Assembly (NCBI GenBank): GCA_031270785.1
Contig: JAISWM010000102.1
Span: 1 to 34,750, forward strand
Length of the DNA: 34,750 nucleotides
Reading direction: 5' to 3'
Origin: Oscillospiraceae bacterium
Lineage (GTDB): Bacteria; Bacillota; Clostridia; Oscillospirales; Acutalibacteraceae
Both the position numbers and the translations under genes were made by a program. The notes beneath the pieces were generated by a model, which saw only the letters and a list, made by a program, of their open reading frames with translations, had not been told where the DNA came from and made no database searches. This document shows, in pieces, positions 25,102 through 31,840 of this stretch. The first letter of the stretch is position 1. Each line of letters begins with the position of its first letter.

Positions 25102-26207
25102 TAATGTTTGGGTGGCGAATTCGGGGTCCAGGAGGACCTTAACACCCAGATCTTTGGCGGCTCAACAGGCGCTGGAACCGGGGGAAAAGGGTGTTCAACT
25201 GTTTCGAGACGTAACCTATTTCTTCCCTGCGTTTCGAAAAGCAAACTCCGACTCGGGGGGGCCTTAACACCACGGCCTTCGGCGGCTCGCATAGCACTGA
25301 AACTTTGGTACTCACTGCCAAACAAACTATTTGCAGCTCTTCGAATATCAAAATCTTCTTTTACATAAGGGGCTTTTGGGGAGTTGGCTTTCAAACAAAC
25401 GGTTTCTTGGCAAGCGGTTTCTTGGCGTTCATCTTCCGGTAGTTCGGCTTGGCGTTTATCTTCTTGGCAAGCGGCTTTTCGGTATTTAGCTTTTCGGCGA
25501 GCAGTTCCTGGGTGTGCAGCTGCCAGGCGAGCAGCTTCATGACGCACAGCAGTTTGTAATTCATCATTCATATCACGCATAGCATCAAAGGCATCAATTA
25601 TAGCTGGGCGAACCCGACGAACGTCATTAGCGGTAATACATACTTGGTGAACACTATCTAAAACTTTACTAAAAGATGCAACCAAATCAGCATTCCAAAT
25701 AACGCCCTGAACATCAGCAACAATAGCATAATTTATAAGATAATGAGCAATAAAATTAACAACCCCATTGATAAAGTCAACGGCATCACTATCCTCACCG
25801 ATTAGAGACATAAAACCAGCCCTTATATCAGCAAAATCAACCAAATCATCAATATACACCGTATGAAGATCCATTATTTCATCTGTTATTTCAGTAATAT
25901 CCAAACCAACAGCTTCAGCTAATTGATCGGCAATAGTTCTTAAACCAACGTTATTACTACCACCAATAACTTGATCAACATAGTTAACACAACTACGAAA
26001 CAATTGAGTATCACTGTAAATCGTAATAACATTTCCACTAACAAGTTGACCAAACGATGGACCATTACCATCAGCAAGTTGATAATCCGGAGGACTTCCT
26101 TGCGGCGCTACATTCACCAAGCATACGGCAGCTGATGCTTTAAAACCCCATAAATTACTAAGTAATAAAGCACAACTAATAAAAACTTTTGATTTATTCT
26201 TTTTCAT
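25101..26207 (-). CDS. Secreted protein of unknown function, repeat-derived C terminus
   Basis: I do not recognise this 368-aa protein. It has a signal peptide (MKKNKSKVFISCALLLSNLWGFKASA) and a mature region of mostly helical, acidic sequence (about 27-225). A Lys/Gln/Glu/Cys-rich stretch with irregular 5-residue periodicity follows (about 226-285: KAACQEDKRQAELPEDERQE, then ACQETVCLKA), then a proline-rich tail. The tail (about residues 330-345) is coded by half an R2 element, and the stop codon is completed by another R2 at 25101. DNA encoding EPPKIWVLR is duplicated in another frame at about 25265, so the 3' part has seen duplication and frame change. The start has GGAGAAAG upstream. It lies between two glycosyltransferase paralogues. 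Confidence 0.62.
   Translation of the reverse strand: MKKNKSKVFISCALLLSNLWGFKASAAVCLVNVAPQGSPPDYQLADGNGPSFGQLVSGNVITIYSDTQLFRSCVNYVDQVIGGSNNVGLRTIADQLAEAVGLDITEITDEIMDLHTVYIDDLVDFADIRAGFMSLIGEDSDAVDFINGVVNFIAHYLINYAIVADVQGVIWNADLVASFSKVLDSVHQVCITANDVRRVRPAIIDAFDAMRDMNDELQTAVRHEAARLAAAHPGTARRKAKYRKAACQEDKRQAELPEDERQETACQETVCLKANSPKAPYVKEDFDIRRAANSLFGSEYQSFSAMRAAEGRGVKAPPSRSLLFETQGRNRLRLETVEHPFPPVPAPVEPPKIWVLRSSWTPNSPPKH
25167..25217 (-). repeat. R2 right-arm fragment inside coding sequence
   Basis: Read on the minus strand, GGTTACGTCTCGAAACAG and then CCCTTTTCCCCC match the R2 right arm and C-run. The frame reads through it as LRLETVEHPFPPVPAP. Confidence 0.65.
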
Positions 26208-26255
26208 AATCTTTATCTTTCTCCTCTTAATTTAATTATAATCGATTATTGTGAC

Positions 26256-26285
26256 ATAATAGCATTAAACTAAATAAGACGTCAA
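26256..26285 (-). promoter_or_regulatory. Sigma-A promoter of the secreted gene
   Basis: On the minus strand TTGACG (26280-26285) and TATTAT (26256-26261) are separated by 18 bases, about 48 bases upstream of the start. Confidence 0.6.
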
Positions 26286-26304
26286 TATATTTTATATTAA
26301 ATTA

Positions 26305-26396
26305 TTAGACCTGTCCGTAAAATTCGGTTATGTCTCAAAACAAAGTTGAAAAGCCTTTTTTCCCTCCGCTATGGTCGGGGGACGTCACGGCAATTT
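26305..26396. repeat. R6 end fragment plus truncated R2
   Basis: TTAGACCTGTCCGTAAAATT is a lone R6 end. From 26326 an R2 right arm (GGTTATGTCTCAAAAC) runs through a degenerate stem to the stop of the next minus-strand gene. Confidence 0.6.
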
Positions 26397-26399
26397 AGA

Positions 26400-27335
26400 T
26401 CAAATTATATCCGATATGCTTTTAAACTTGTTGCTTATACAATAAAATATACTTTTTACTGCAAACTTAAATTCATAAAAAAATTCTTGTTTCCCTCTTG
26501 CGCATCGTCTTACAGAGAATGACATGGGTATGCTTGATAAAATCATTCTCATACCTAAAATTATATGGCTTATTCTATACTTATTATACTTGCCTTGCGA
26601 ATTTAAAAAAATTCTTATGTATTGAAACGCAGCTATATAATCTTGATATTTTTTTAAAGTAGTGCTGCTTTCATAGCTGTCGTTTCTTCTGGTATAAAAG
26701 TAAAGCGGAGCAGATATTACCGAAATACTTTTTGAAAAATAAAATGCTCTTAAACATGCATATACGTCCTCATAACATTTATTTTGAGGAAATTTTATGT
26801 TGTTATCTGTAAATAAAGATTTCTTCCATAATTTATTCCATAAAAAAAAATGCAGTCTTACGTCTTTTACAAGGCTATAAAGCGCTTTATCAGAACTATA
26901 CACGCCGGAAGGTAAACATATTACGTTTTTGATATAAAAATTTCTTTTCGGCCAATATAAATAATAATTACAGCAGGCTATATCTGTATTATTCTCTTTC
27001 ATATTATTATATAATATCTCCAAAAAATTTGGCAGCACAAAATCATCACTATCTATAAAAGATAAATACTTTCCCCTAGACTTTTCTATTCCTATATTCC
27101 TTGCCACAGATACTCCGTTTTTTTTAATACTGAACCATTTAAAATTACTATATTTATTTTCATATTCTTTTATTATATATAAAGAATTATCCTCAGATCC
27201 ATCATCAACAATAATTACTTCAAAATTATTAAAAGTTTGCGCAGCTACCGAATTCAAAGACTTCTTTAAATATTTTTCACCGTTATATACCGGTATAATC
27301 ACACTAATATCAGGAATTTTATTTTGATCATTCAC
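26400..27335 (-). CDS. Family 2 glycosyltransferase, paralogue
   Basis: The 311-aa protein has the same plan as the gene at 23284-24312: DISVIIPVYNGEKYLKKSLNS, DDGSEDNS, GVSVARNIGIEKSRGKY and the metal site IDSDD (SFIDSDDFVLP), then a helical C-terminal half. It probably adds a sugar to a cell-surface glycan. The start is GTG 27335 with AAGGCGG about eleven bases upstream. The two paralogues flank the unknown secreted gene, so all three may serve one surface structure; that is inference. The C-terminal end is basic and lacks an obvious membrane anchor. Confidence 0.86.
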   Translation of the reverse strand: MNDQNKIPDISVIIPVYNGEKYLKKSLNSVAAQTFNNFEVIIVDDGSEDNSLYIIKEYENKYSNFKWFSIKKNGVSVARNIGIEKSRGKYLSFIDSDDFVLPNFLEILYNNMKENNTDIACCNYYLYWPKRNFYIKNVICLPSGVYSSDKALYSLVKDVRLHFFLWNKLWKKSLFTDNNIKFPQNKCYEDVYACLRAFYFSKSISVISAPLYFYTRRNDSYESSTTLKKYQDYIAAFQYIRIFLNSQGKYNKYRISHIILGMRMILSSIPMSFSVRRCARGKQEFFYEFKFAVKSIFYCISNKFKSISDII

Positions 27336-27380
27336 GTTATTATAACCGCCTTAAAATTATTTTTATTTTCCTTCATTTTT

Positions 27381-27476
27381 GGTCGTGTCTCAAAACAATT
27401 GAAATTTCTTTTTTCCTCCCGCAATGGGCAGGGGGGAAGCAAAAATGCCACTGTTTCAAAAGACTTTTATTATAGC
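27381..27476. repeat. Chimeric R2-R3 element
   Basis: The left arm is R2 (GGTCGTGTCTCAAAACAATT) and the right arm is R3 (AAAAATGCCACTGTTTC to TTTTATTATA), joined at CCTCCCGCAATGGGCAGGGGGG. Confidence 0.6.
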
Positions 27477-27535
27477 TTACTCACATAGCTCTTTTCAAGA
27501 AAAACCGCTATAAAAAATCAGACATTTTTCAAAGG

Positions 27536-27650
27536 TATAGCTATTTCGTTTGAAAAGCGTCTGATTTTTATAACTTTCTCCCGGCCGTCGGCCGGGAGAA
27601 AGTACACGGATAAATTTACTTTTGAAGACTTTTAAATCGTAACAGCTATG
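27536..27650. mobile_element. R1 element, 115 bp
   Basis: TATAGCTATTTCG ... CGTAACAGCTATG, with stem CTCCCGGCCGTCGGCCGGGAG. Paired changes keep the stem: AG..CT of other copies is GG..CC here. Confidence 0.8.
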
Positions 27651-27672
27651 TTATTTGTGCCACTGCACGAAA

Positions 27673-28656
27673 TCAGTTTTCGCCGGGAAAACGTCTCAAT
27701 TCAATTTTTACAGGCCTTAAAAACAGATTTGATAGTTCTGTTTTTGGGTCTGTTTTTTTATCTATAATAGCATTTACAGCATTGCATATTGGAAGTTCTA
27801 CATTATAAACCTCAGAAAGTTTTTTTAAAGCCCTCGATGTAGACACACCCTCTGCCAATTTTAAACATTCCTGCTTTTTAACAATGTTTTCTCCATATTG
27901 ACGGTTATTACTATGTTCAGAAAAAAGAGTGGCTTGATAATCGCCAAGGTGGCAAAGCCCATAAGCCGACAACGGATTGCCTCCCATAGCTTGTATTAAA
28001 TGGGATATCTCAAACGTTCCTCGAGACATAAGCGCACCTTTTAAAGATTCATACCCTATACCGTCTAAAATTCCCGCCGCGATTCCTATAACATTTTTTG
28101 CAGCTGCCCCTATCTCGTTACCTATTAAATCGTTTCCATAATAAAATCTTATAAGATCACTCGAAAACTCGTCTACTAAAAACTTGGTCACAGATTTCTT
28201 ATCCGAATCAATAACCATACAATTTGGAATGCCTTTCAAAAAATCCTGTACATGACCCGGCCCAACCCATATAGCTATATCAGTAAAATCTTTATTTATA
28301 TATTCGCACGCTACCTGAGTAAGTCTTTTTCCGGTATTTTCTTCTATTCCTTTCATACATAAAATTATCTTTTTATTAGACAAATCAAAATCAGATAAAT
28401 ATCTAAATAAATCTCTAAGAGACTGAGCACTTATCGAGATTACAACCGCTTCGCAATTACTCAAAGCTTTTCCTAAATCAGAAGTAATTTTTACTTTCTC
28501 ATCAAAAAATATTATACCGTTATTTCTATATTTTAAAAATCTACTTAAATTTTGAGATTCTTTTCGCCCCCATACCGTCACATTATGCCCTATTTTATTC
28601 AAATACCACGCAATAAAACTTCCCCAGCGTCCACAACCTAAAACTGATATATTCAT
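27673..28656 (-). CDS. gpsA: Glycerol-3-phosphate dehydrogenase, NAD(P)-dependent
   Basis: GpsA reduces dihydroxyacetone phosphate to sn-glycerol-3-phosphate for phospholipid synthesis. The 327-aa product has the N-terminal Rossmann motif GCGRWGSF with HNVTVWGR, then VVISISAQSLRDLF, WVGPGHVQDFLKG and the C-terminal domain with catalytic-Lys region AAAKNVIGIAAGILDG and MSRGTFEISHLIQAMGG. I chose ATG 28656, eight bases after GGAGGG; the frame runs on upstream only through R2 sequence. An R2 with a perfect 9-bp duplication sits immediately upstream of the ribosome site, so it is transcribed as leader or carries the promoter. The GPGHVQDF segment differs somewhat from the usual GPSFAxE. Confidence 0.9.
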   Translation of the reverse strand: MNISVLGCGRWGSFIAWYLNKIGHNVTVWGRKESQNLSRFLKYRNNGIIFFDEKVKITSDLGKALSNCEAVVISISAQSLRDLFRYLSDFDLSNKKIILCMKGIEENTGKRLTQVACEYINKDFTDIAIWVGPGHVQDFLKGIPNCMVIDSDKKSVTKFLVDEFSSDLIRFYYGNDLIGNEIGAAAKNVIGIAAGILDGIGYESLKGALMSRGTFEISHLIQAMGGNPLSAYGLCHLGDYQATLFSEHSNNRQYGENIVKKQECLKLAEGVSTSRALKKLSEVYNVELPICNAVNAIIDKKTDPKTELSNLFLRPVKIELRRFPGEN

Positions 28657-28678
28657 ATCAATATCCCTCCGTGATGTA

Positions 28679-28760
28679 GGTCGTGTCAATAGTTGAAATC
28701 CTTTCTGCCCCCCCGCCTGTGGCGGGGGGAAGATATTATCAACAAATTTGACCCACAACC
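28679..28760. mobile_element. R2 element with perfect 9-bp duplication, upstream of gpsA
   Basis: GGTCGTGTCAATAG ... GACCCACAACC, flanked by CGTGATGTA on both sides (28670-28678 and 28761-28769). The left duplication touches the gpsA Shine-Dalgarno sequence. Confidence 0.9.
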
Positions 28761-28812
28761 CGTGATGTATAAATTGACGGTATTATACACCAATTATAAG
28801 CAATATGTAAAT

Positions 28813-28957
28813 TAGACCTGTCCGTAAATCTCACAGAGCGCAAACTATCGAAAAATGCATCACTTAAAAAACGGCTTTGCATCAAAATCTCCTTGGAGTA
28901 TTTTTATACGCCGTCGTCGATTTTGATTGCAATCTGTAAAATTTACGGACAGGTCTA
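28813..28957. mobile_element. R6 element, complete, 145 bp
   Basis: TAGACCTGTCCGTAAAT ... ATTTACGGACAGGTCTA. It differs from the copy at 24593 by only a few bases. Confidence 0.88.
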
Positions 28958-28977
28958 TTATAAATAATTTTACACGG

Positions 28978-29081
28978 TATAGTAAAAGCTTTTAAAAACA
29001 GTGACATTTTTGTTTTTCCCCCCCGCCTATGGCGGGGGGAAAATGCAAATAATACCACGTTTCTAAATGGCTTTGGCTATA
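28978..29081. mobile_element. R3 element, complete, 104 bp
   Basis: TATAGTAAAAGC ... AAATGGCTTTGGCTATA, with stem CCCCCCGCCTATGGCGGGGGG. It is the best-preserved R3 in the window. Confidence 0.8.
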
Positions 29082-29221
29082 ATATCTTTCTCCTCCTCAG
29101 ATCCGAAGGGGGAGAAAAAAGAAATTTTAACCATTTTGAAGCATAACCAAATTATTTACATCCCTTTCCCCCCCGCCATAGGCGGGGGAAAGGATATTAT
29201 CAACTAATTTGACCCATCACC
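29082..29221. repeat. Two R2 pieces in series
   Basis: 29082-29148 is an R2 missing its left end (starts ATATCTTTCTCC, ends GAAGCATAACC), abutting R3. From about 29160 a second R2 piece (CCCTTTCCCCCCCGCC) ends GACCCATCACC. Confidence 0.6.
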
Positions 29222-29224
29222 CGT

Positions 29225-29296
29225 GCTTCCGAAGGAAACATGCAAGCCCACCGTAATGCCCCGCATGATCTGCTTCGGGGATAGGTGGGCGGGAGC
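29225..29296. ncRNA. Candidate structured RNA of unknown class
   Basis: Nested complementary segments suggest a folded RNA: GCTTCC/GGGAGC (29225-29230, 29291-29296), GCCCACC/GGTGGGC (29246-29252, 29284-29290) and CCCCG/CGGGG (29259-29263, 29276-29280). The sequence is GC-rich compared with its surroundings and is not one of the R families. I cannot match it to a known RNA and cannot tell the strand. Confidence 0.35.
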
Positions 29297-29324
29297 AAAA
29301 ATTTTACTGTGAAGGATAACAACG

Positions 29325-29428
29325 TATAGCAAAAACCATTTAAAAATGTGGGATTATTTACGTTTTTTTCCACGCCCCGGGCGGGGGGGGGGGAAGAAAT
29401 GCCACTGTTTTAAAAGGTTTTTTCTATA
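29325..29428. mobile_element. R3 element, reverse orientation
   Basis: TATAGCAAAAACC ... GGTTTTTTCTATA, with a stem CCACGCCCCGGGCGGGG extended by a G-run. Confidence 0.75.
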
Positions 29429-29460
29429 ACTTTTTTCGATTAATCCGGCATATACGCAGG

Positions 29461-29487
29461 CTACCCCGAGGCTCTGCCCCGGGGTAG
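29461..29487 (-). terminator. Terminator-like hairpin after the Nif11-like gene
   Basis: CTACCCCG and CGGGGTAG pair, with an inner GGC-TCT-GCC stem. It begins 15 bases beyond the stop of the small gene. There is no long T-run, so it may instead be a repeat. Confidence 0.5.
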
Positions 29488-29501
29488 TTTACTTAATCAG
29501 A

Positions 29502-29861
29502 TTAAAAAACACTTCCGCACTTTTCCATATGTTCCTTGCGGTTAGCAAAATAGCCACTTGTCGGTAAACCGCCCAAATCCGCAGCAGTGGCTGCTAAACA
29601 GGACGCACCGCACGATATAACAGCATTTACCCCGCCGACCACTTCTTTTAAATCGTCATCCGTTACTTCCGAACCTTTTTCAAGCGCTACAATCAATACC
29701 TCAGCGAACTTGTCAAGCTCATCGGCGCTCAAAACTATGTCTTTTTCTTCTAAAGCTTCTCTTACTTGCTCACCTGTTTCCATGGCGAGTAACTCCCGCA
29801 CAAAAATTTTATTTTTAAATGCTTTTTTTGCAGCATCGCTAAATTCTACTTTTTTACTCAT
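29502..29861 (-). CDS. Nif11-like leader peptide, putative RiPP precursor
   Basis: The 119-aa protein looks like a ribosomally made, modified peptide precursor. Residues 1-77 resemble Nif11-type leaders (VRELLAMETGEQVREALEEK, then DIVLSADELDKF, then EVTDDDLKEVVGG), ending in a double glycine at 76-77 where such leaders are cut. The remaining 42 residues (VNAVISCGASCLAATAADLGG to KEHMEKCGSVF) contain three cysteines (84, 88, 115) plus Ser and Thr that could be modified. The start ATG has AAAAAGGAAAAA upstream. No modification enzyme or peptidase-transporter is in the window. It is the last of three same-strand small genes. A non-RiPP role, such as an exported effector, is possible. Confidence 0.62.
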   Translation of the reverse strand: MSKKVEFSDAAKKAFKNKIFVRELLAMETGEQVREALEEKDIVLSADELDKFAEVLIVALEKGSEVTDDDLKEVVGGVNAVISCGASCLAATAADLGGLPTSGYFANRKEHMEKCGSVF

Positions 29862-29913
29862 AATTATTTTTCCTTTTTAAAAAATTTTTTTAATTATTAC
29901 TGCCTAATATATT

Positions 29914-29975
29914 GAACATTTTTTGCCCAAAATGTTCTGCGTCTGCCCCGATATTTCCCCTCGCTTACCAAACCC
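29914..29975. repeat. Hairpin plus 33-bp repeat, copy 1
   Basis: GAACATTTT/AAAATGTTC (29914-29937) is followed by a segment at 29943-29975 that recurs almost unchanged at 30523-30557 (TTTCCCC...GCTTACCAAACCC). Each copy lies between two genes of the small cluster. Confidence 0.55.
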
Positions 29976-30060
29976 AAGCCAAGCCAACCGGTTATTGCTT
30001 TTTTTCCTTAAACTGCCGCGCCAATTCCTATGCCGGCTACGGCAAAGCCTGCCTAACCAT

Positions 30061-30465
30061 TCACCGGAGCGGATCATCCGCATCATACAAATCATCAACA
30101 AATTCAATGAGCGACTGTTTTTTCTTGGTTGTTTTGCTCCCGCCTTTAAAGCAGTCATTAAGAAACCACGCTCCCCCGGCAGCAACACCGAGCGCTACTA
30201 TTCCCGCCAAAACTTTCGCGGCCACTCCGGCTTTTGAGCTCATTCCGTCCAACAATCCAGCGCCAGCTGCGTTAAAAATACCTGCTAACTCTTCTTCGGT
30301 ATTAACTTGTTGGTTAGCCGCTGCATTGAGTACACTTCCTAAAACTTCAACTTCTTCGTCGGACAGATTAAAATGGTTTTTAACTTCCTCTTTCAACTTA
30401 TTTAACTTATTTACTTTTTCTTCGCTTTGTAAAACATCCAACACATTTTCCGGTGCTTTTGCCAT
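30061..30465 (-). CDS. Small protein with hydrophobic glycine-rich segment
   Basis: I do not recognise this 134-aa protein. It starts MAKAPENVLDVLQSEEKVNKL, with a charged helical N-terminal half. A hydrophobic Ala/Gly-rich stretch follows (GVAAKVLAGIVALGVAAGGAWFL, about residues 79-101), then a short basic patch and an acidic end DLYDADDPLR. ATG 30465 follows AAGGAGAT. The sequence around the start (CTCCTTATCA then GCCATCACTAAT on the plus strand) closely matches the next gene upstream, and both share a K-x-G-x-x-A-x-K-x-L-A-G segment, so the two are paralogues. A membrane-inserting peptide or an exported protein is plausible; no function is claimed. Confidence 0.6.
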   Translation of the reverse strand: MAKAPENVLDVLQSEEKVNKLNKLKEEVKNHFNLSDEEVEVLGSVLNAAANQQVNTEEELAGIFNAAGAGLLDGMSSKAGVAAKVLAGIVALGVAAGGAWFLNDCFKGGSKTTKKKQSLIEFVDDLYDADDPLR

Positions 30466-30522
30466 CACTAATATCTCCTTATCACATTGCAAATTTAGGA
30501 AAGTGTAGCTTGCAAATCCACA

Positions 30523-30647
30523 TTTGCCCCGGATATTTCCCCCTGCTTACCAAACCCGGGTTGTGACCCAAGTTGGTAATATCTCTCCCCCGCTAGAATG
30601 CGGGGGGGGGAGAAAGAGGAAGTTTCAACTATTTTAAGGCATGATCC
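30523..30647. repeat. 33-bp repeat, copy 2, next to an R2 element
   Basis: 30523-30557 repeats the segment at 29943. An R2 follows (30559-30647, GGTTGTGACCC ... GGCATGATCC) without a visible target duplication. Confidence 0.6.
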
Positions 30648-30654
30648 ATTTTTC

Positions 30655-31041
30655 TCAGCTTGGCTGGTCCCTTTGTTGTTGTTGTTGTTGTTGTGGTCCG
30701 TCAACGTTTACTGGTGTGTCTAGTGGTGCGTTAGGTCCTACGCTTGTTGGTGCGTTTTGGAGTACTGCTGCTGCTGGATTTTTTCCAAACACACCCATTA
30801 CAGCTTTACGTCCTCTTCCGCTAAATCCCTTCTCATCGATCAAATACGCTCCCCCAACAGCTAATGCTCCCGCCAAAATTTTTATGGCTGTTTGGCCTTT
30901 TTTGCCCATGCTGTCCCATATTTTTCCACCGCCAGATATGCCACTATGGTTTATAAACTTTTCGTCTTGGTCAGTTATATTCTCGCTTTTTCCTTCTATA
31001 TAGTCTTCTACTTTTTTGATAAATTTTTGTGCTTCTGACAT
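30655..31041 (-). CDS. Small protein with Gly/Ala hydrophobic segment and Gln tract
   Basis: I do not recognise this 128-aa protein. It starts MSEAQKFIKKVEDYIEGKSEN, has a segment GKKGQTAIKILAGALAVGGAYLI (about 46-68) like that of the gene at 30061-30465, a basic GRGRKAVMGVFGK stretch, a Pro/Asn/Val-rich tail and seven consecutive glutamines near the end. The start ATG 31041 is 8 bases after AAGGAG. A strong promoter lies 45 bases upstream and probably drives all three small genes. The Gln tract is coded by near-pure CAA/CAG triplets and could change length by slippage. Confidence 0.6.
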   Translation of the reverse strand: MSEAQKFIKKVEDYIEGKSENITDQDEKFINHSGISGGGKIWDSMGKKGQTAIKILAGALAVGGAYLIDEKGFSGRGRKAVMGVFGKNPAAAVLQNAPTSVGPNAPLDTPVNVDGPQQQQQQQRDQPS

Positions 31042-31086
31042 CACTAACATCTCCTTATCATATTACAAATTTTAAGTACAGCCACA

Positions 31087-31114
31087 ATTATACACCATAT
31101 ATTGACGCTGTCAA
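31087..31114 (-). promoter_or_regulatory. Consensus sigma-A promoter of the small-gene cluster
   Basis: On the minus strand TTGACA (31109-31114) and TATAAT (31087-31092) are separated by 16 bases. No comparable promoter is seen before the two downstream genes. Confidence 0.82.
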
Positions 31115-31213
31115 GTGCTTTTTTTAGTTTTTTTATATAAATTGCGTTTGTTTAAATAAAAAATATATCCGCATTCAATATTTTTATTATTATCATTCAA
31201 TAAAAATTAAACA

Positions 31214-31316
31214 TATAGTAAAACCTTTTCAAACAGTAGCGTTTTTGTTCTTTCCCCCTCCAAAGGCGTGGGAAAGAAACGTAAATAATACCACGTGTCT
31301 AAAATGGTTTTTGCTA
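31214..31316. mobile_element. R3 element
   Basis: TATAGTAAAACC ... AAAATGGTTTTTGCTAT, with stem TTTCCCCCTCCAAAGGCGTGGGAAA. It lies upstream of the small-gene promoter. Confidence 0.72.
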
Positions 31317-31345
31317 TCTAAAGTCAAAAATATTTCAAAAAATCT

Positions 31346-31432
31346 GGTCATGTCTCAAAATAATTGAAATCCCTTTTTTCCCCCGCCTCGGGCGGGGGGG
31401 AAAGATATTATCAAACAATTTGACCCATCACC
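31346..31432. mobile_element. R2 element with perfect 8-bp target duplication
   Basis: GGTCATGTCTCAAAATAATT ... GACCCATCACC, flanked by AAAAATCT on both sides (31338-31345 and 31433-31440). Confidence 0.9.
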
Positions 31433-31567
31433 AAAAATCTAGTGTTTATGATAAAACAATGAAAAATTTTGTGCACTGTTTATTTTTAAAACACGTTTTT
31501 AATAAAATATATTGAAATGATTTTAAATTTAAGTATAATATTCTAAAGCTGAACTAAATTAATTATT

Positions 31568-31799
31568 GGTTGTGCCCCCAAATATAGCTGTTTCGTTTGA
31601 AAAGTATCTGATTTTTATAACTTTCTCACAGCCGGCGGTCGGGAGAAAGTACACGGACAAATTTACTTTTGAGGACTGTTTTAAATCGTAGGTAGTGGTC
31701 CAAATTAATTGATAATATCTTTTTCTCCTGCTGATTTACGGGGGGGAAAAAGAAAGAATTTCAACTATTTGAAACACAACCAAATTGTAACAGCTGATA
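31568..31799. mobile_element. Three-level nest: R2 remnant, R1, R2
   Basis: An R2 left-end remnant (GGTTGTGCCCCCAAA, 31568-31582) is followed by an R1 starting at 31583. That R1 is interrupted at 31691 by another R2 and resumes at 31790 (ACAGCTGATA). Confidence 0.75.
31691..31781. mobile_element. R2 element nested in R1, 8-bp target duplication
   Basis: GGTAGTGGTCCAAATT ... GAAACACAACC, flanked by AAATCGTA (31683-31690) and AAATTGTA (31782-31789). Intact R1 copies carry this octamer once. Confidence 0.87.
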
Positions 31800-31840
31800 G
31801 ACCCAAATAAAATTAAAAATATTTAACAGGAGAAATGAAT

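Noticed and set aside
24824..25267. 147-codon plus-strand frame
   Set aside because: It is a read-through of R7 and R2 DNA opposite the secreted gene, with no start signals.
28657..28758. N-terminal extension of gpsA
   Set aside because: It is translated R2 sequence; ATG 28656 with GGAGGG gives the usual N terminus.
29912..30508. 198-codon plus-strand frame
   Set aside because: It is antisense to the small-gene cluster, which has convincing ribosome sites and a promoter on the minus strand.
29904..30704. Shared peptide GFGKxGEISG in two alternative minus-strand frames, suggesting frameshifted C termini
   Set aside because: The match is explained by a 33-bp DNA repeat between genes; the frames lack starts and cross an R2, so coding is not supported.
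31441..31840. T-box or riboswitch before the TrpX-like operon
   Set aside because: The leader is made of R2/R1 repeats and AT-rich DNA; no T-box sequence such as GGGTGGNACCGCG is seen.
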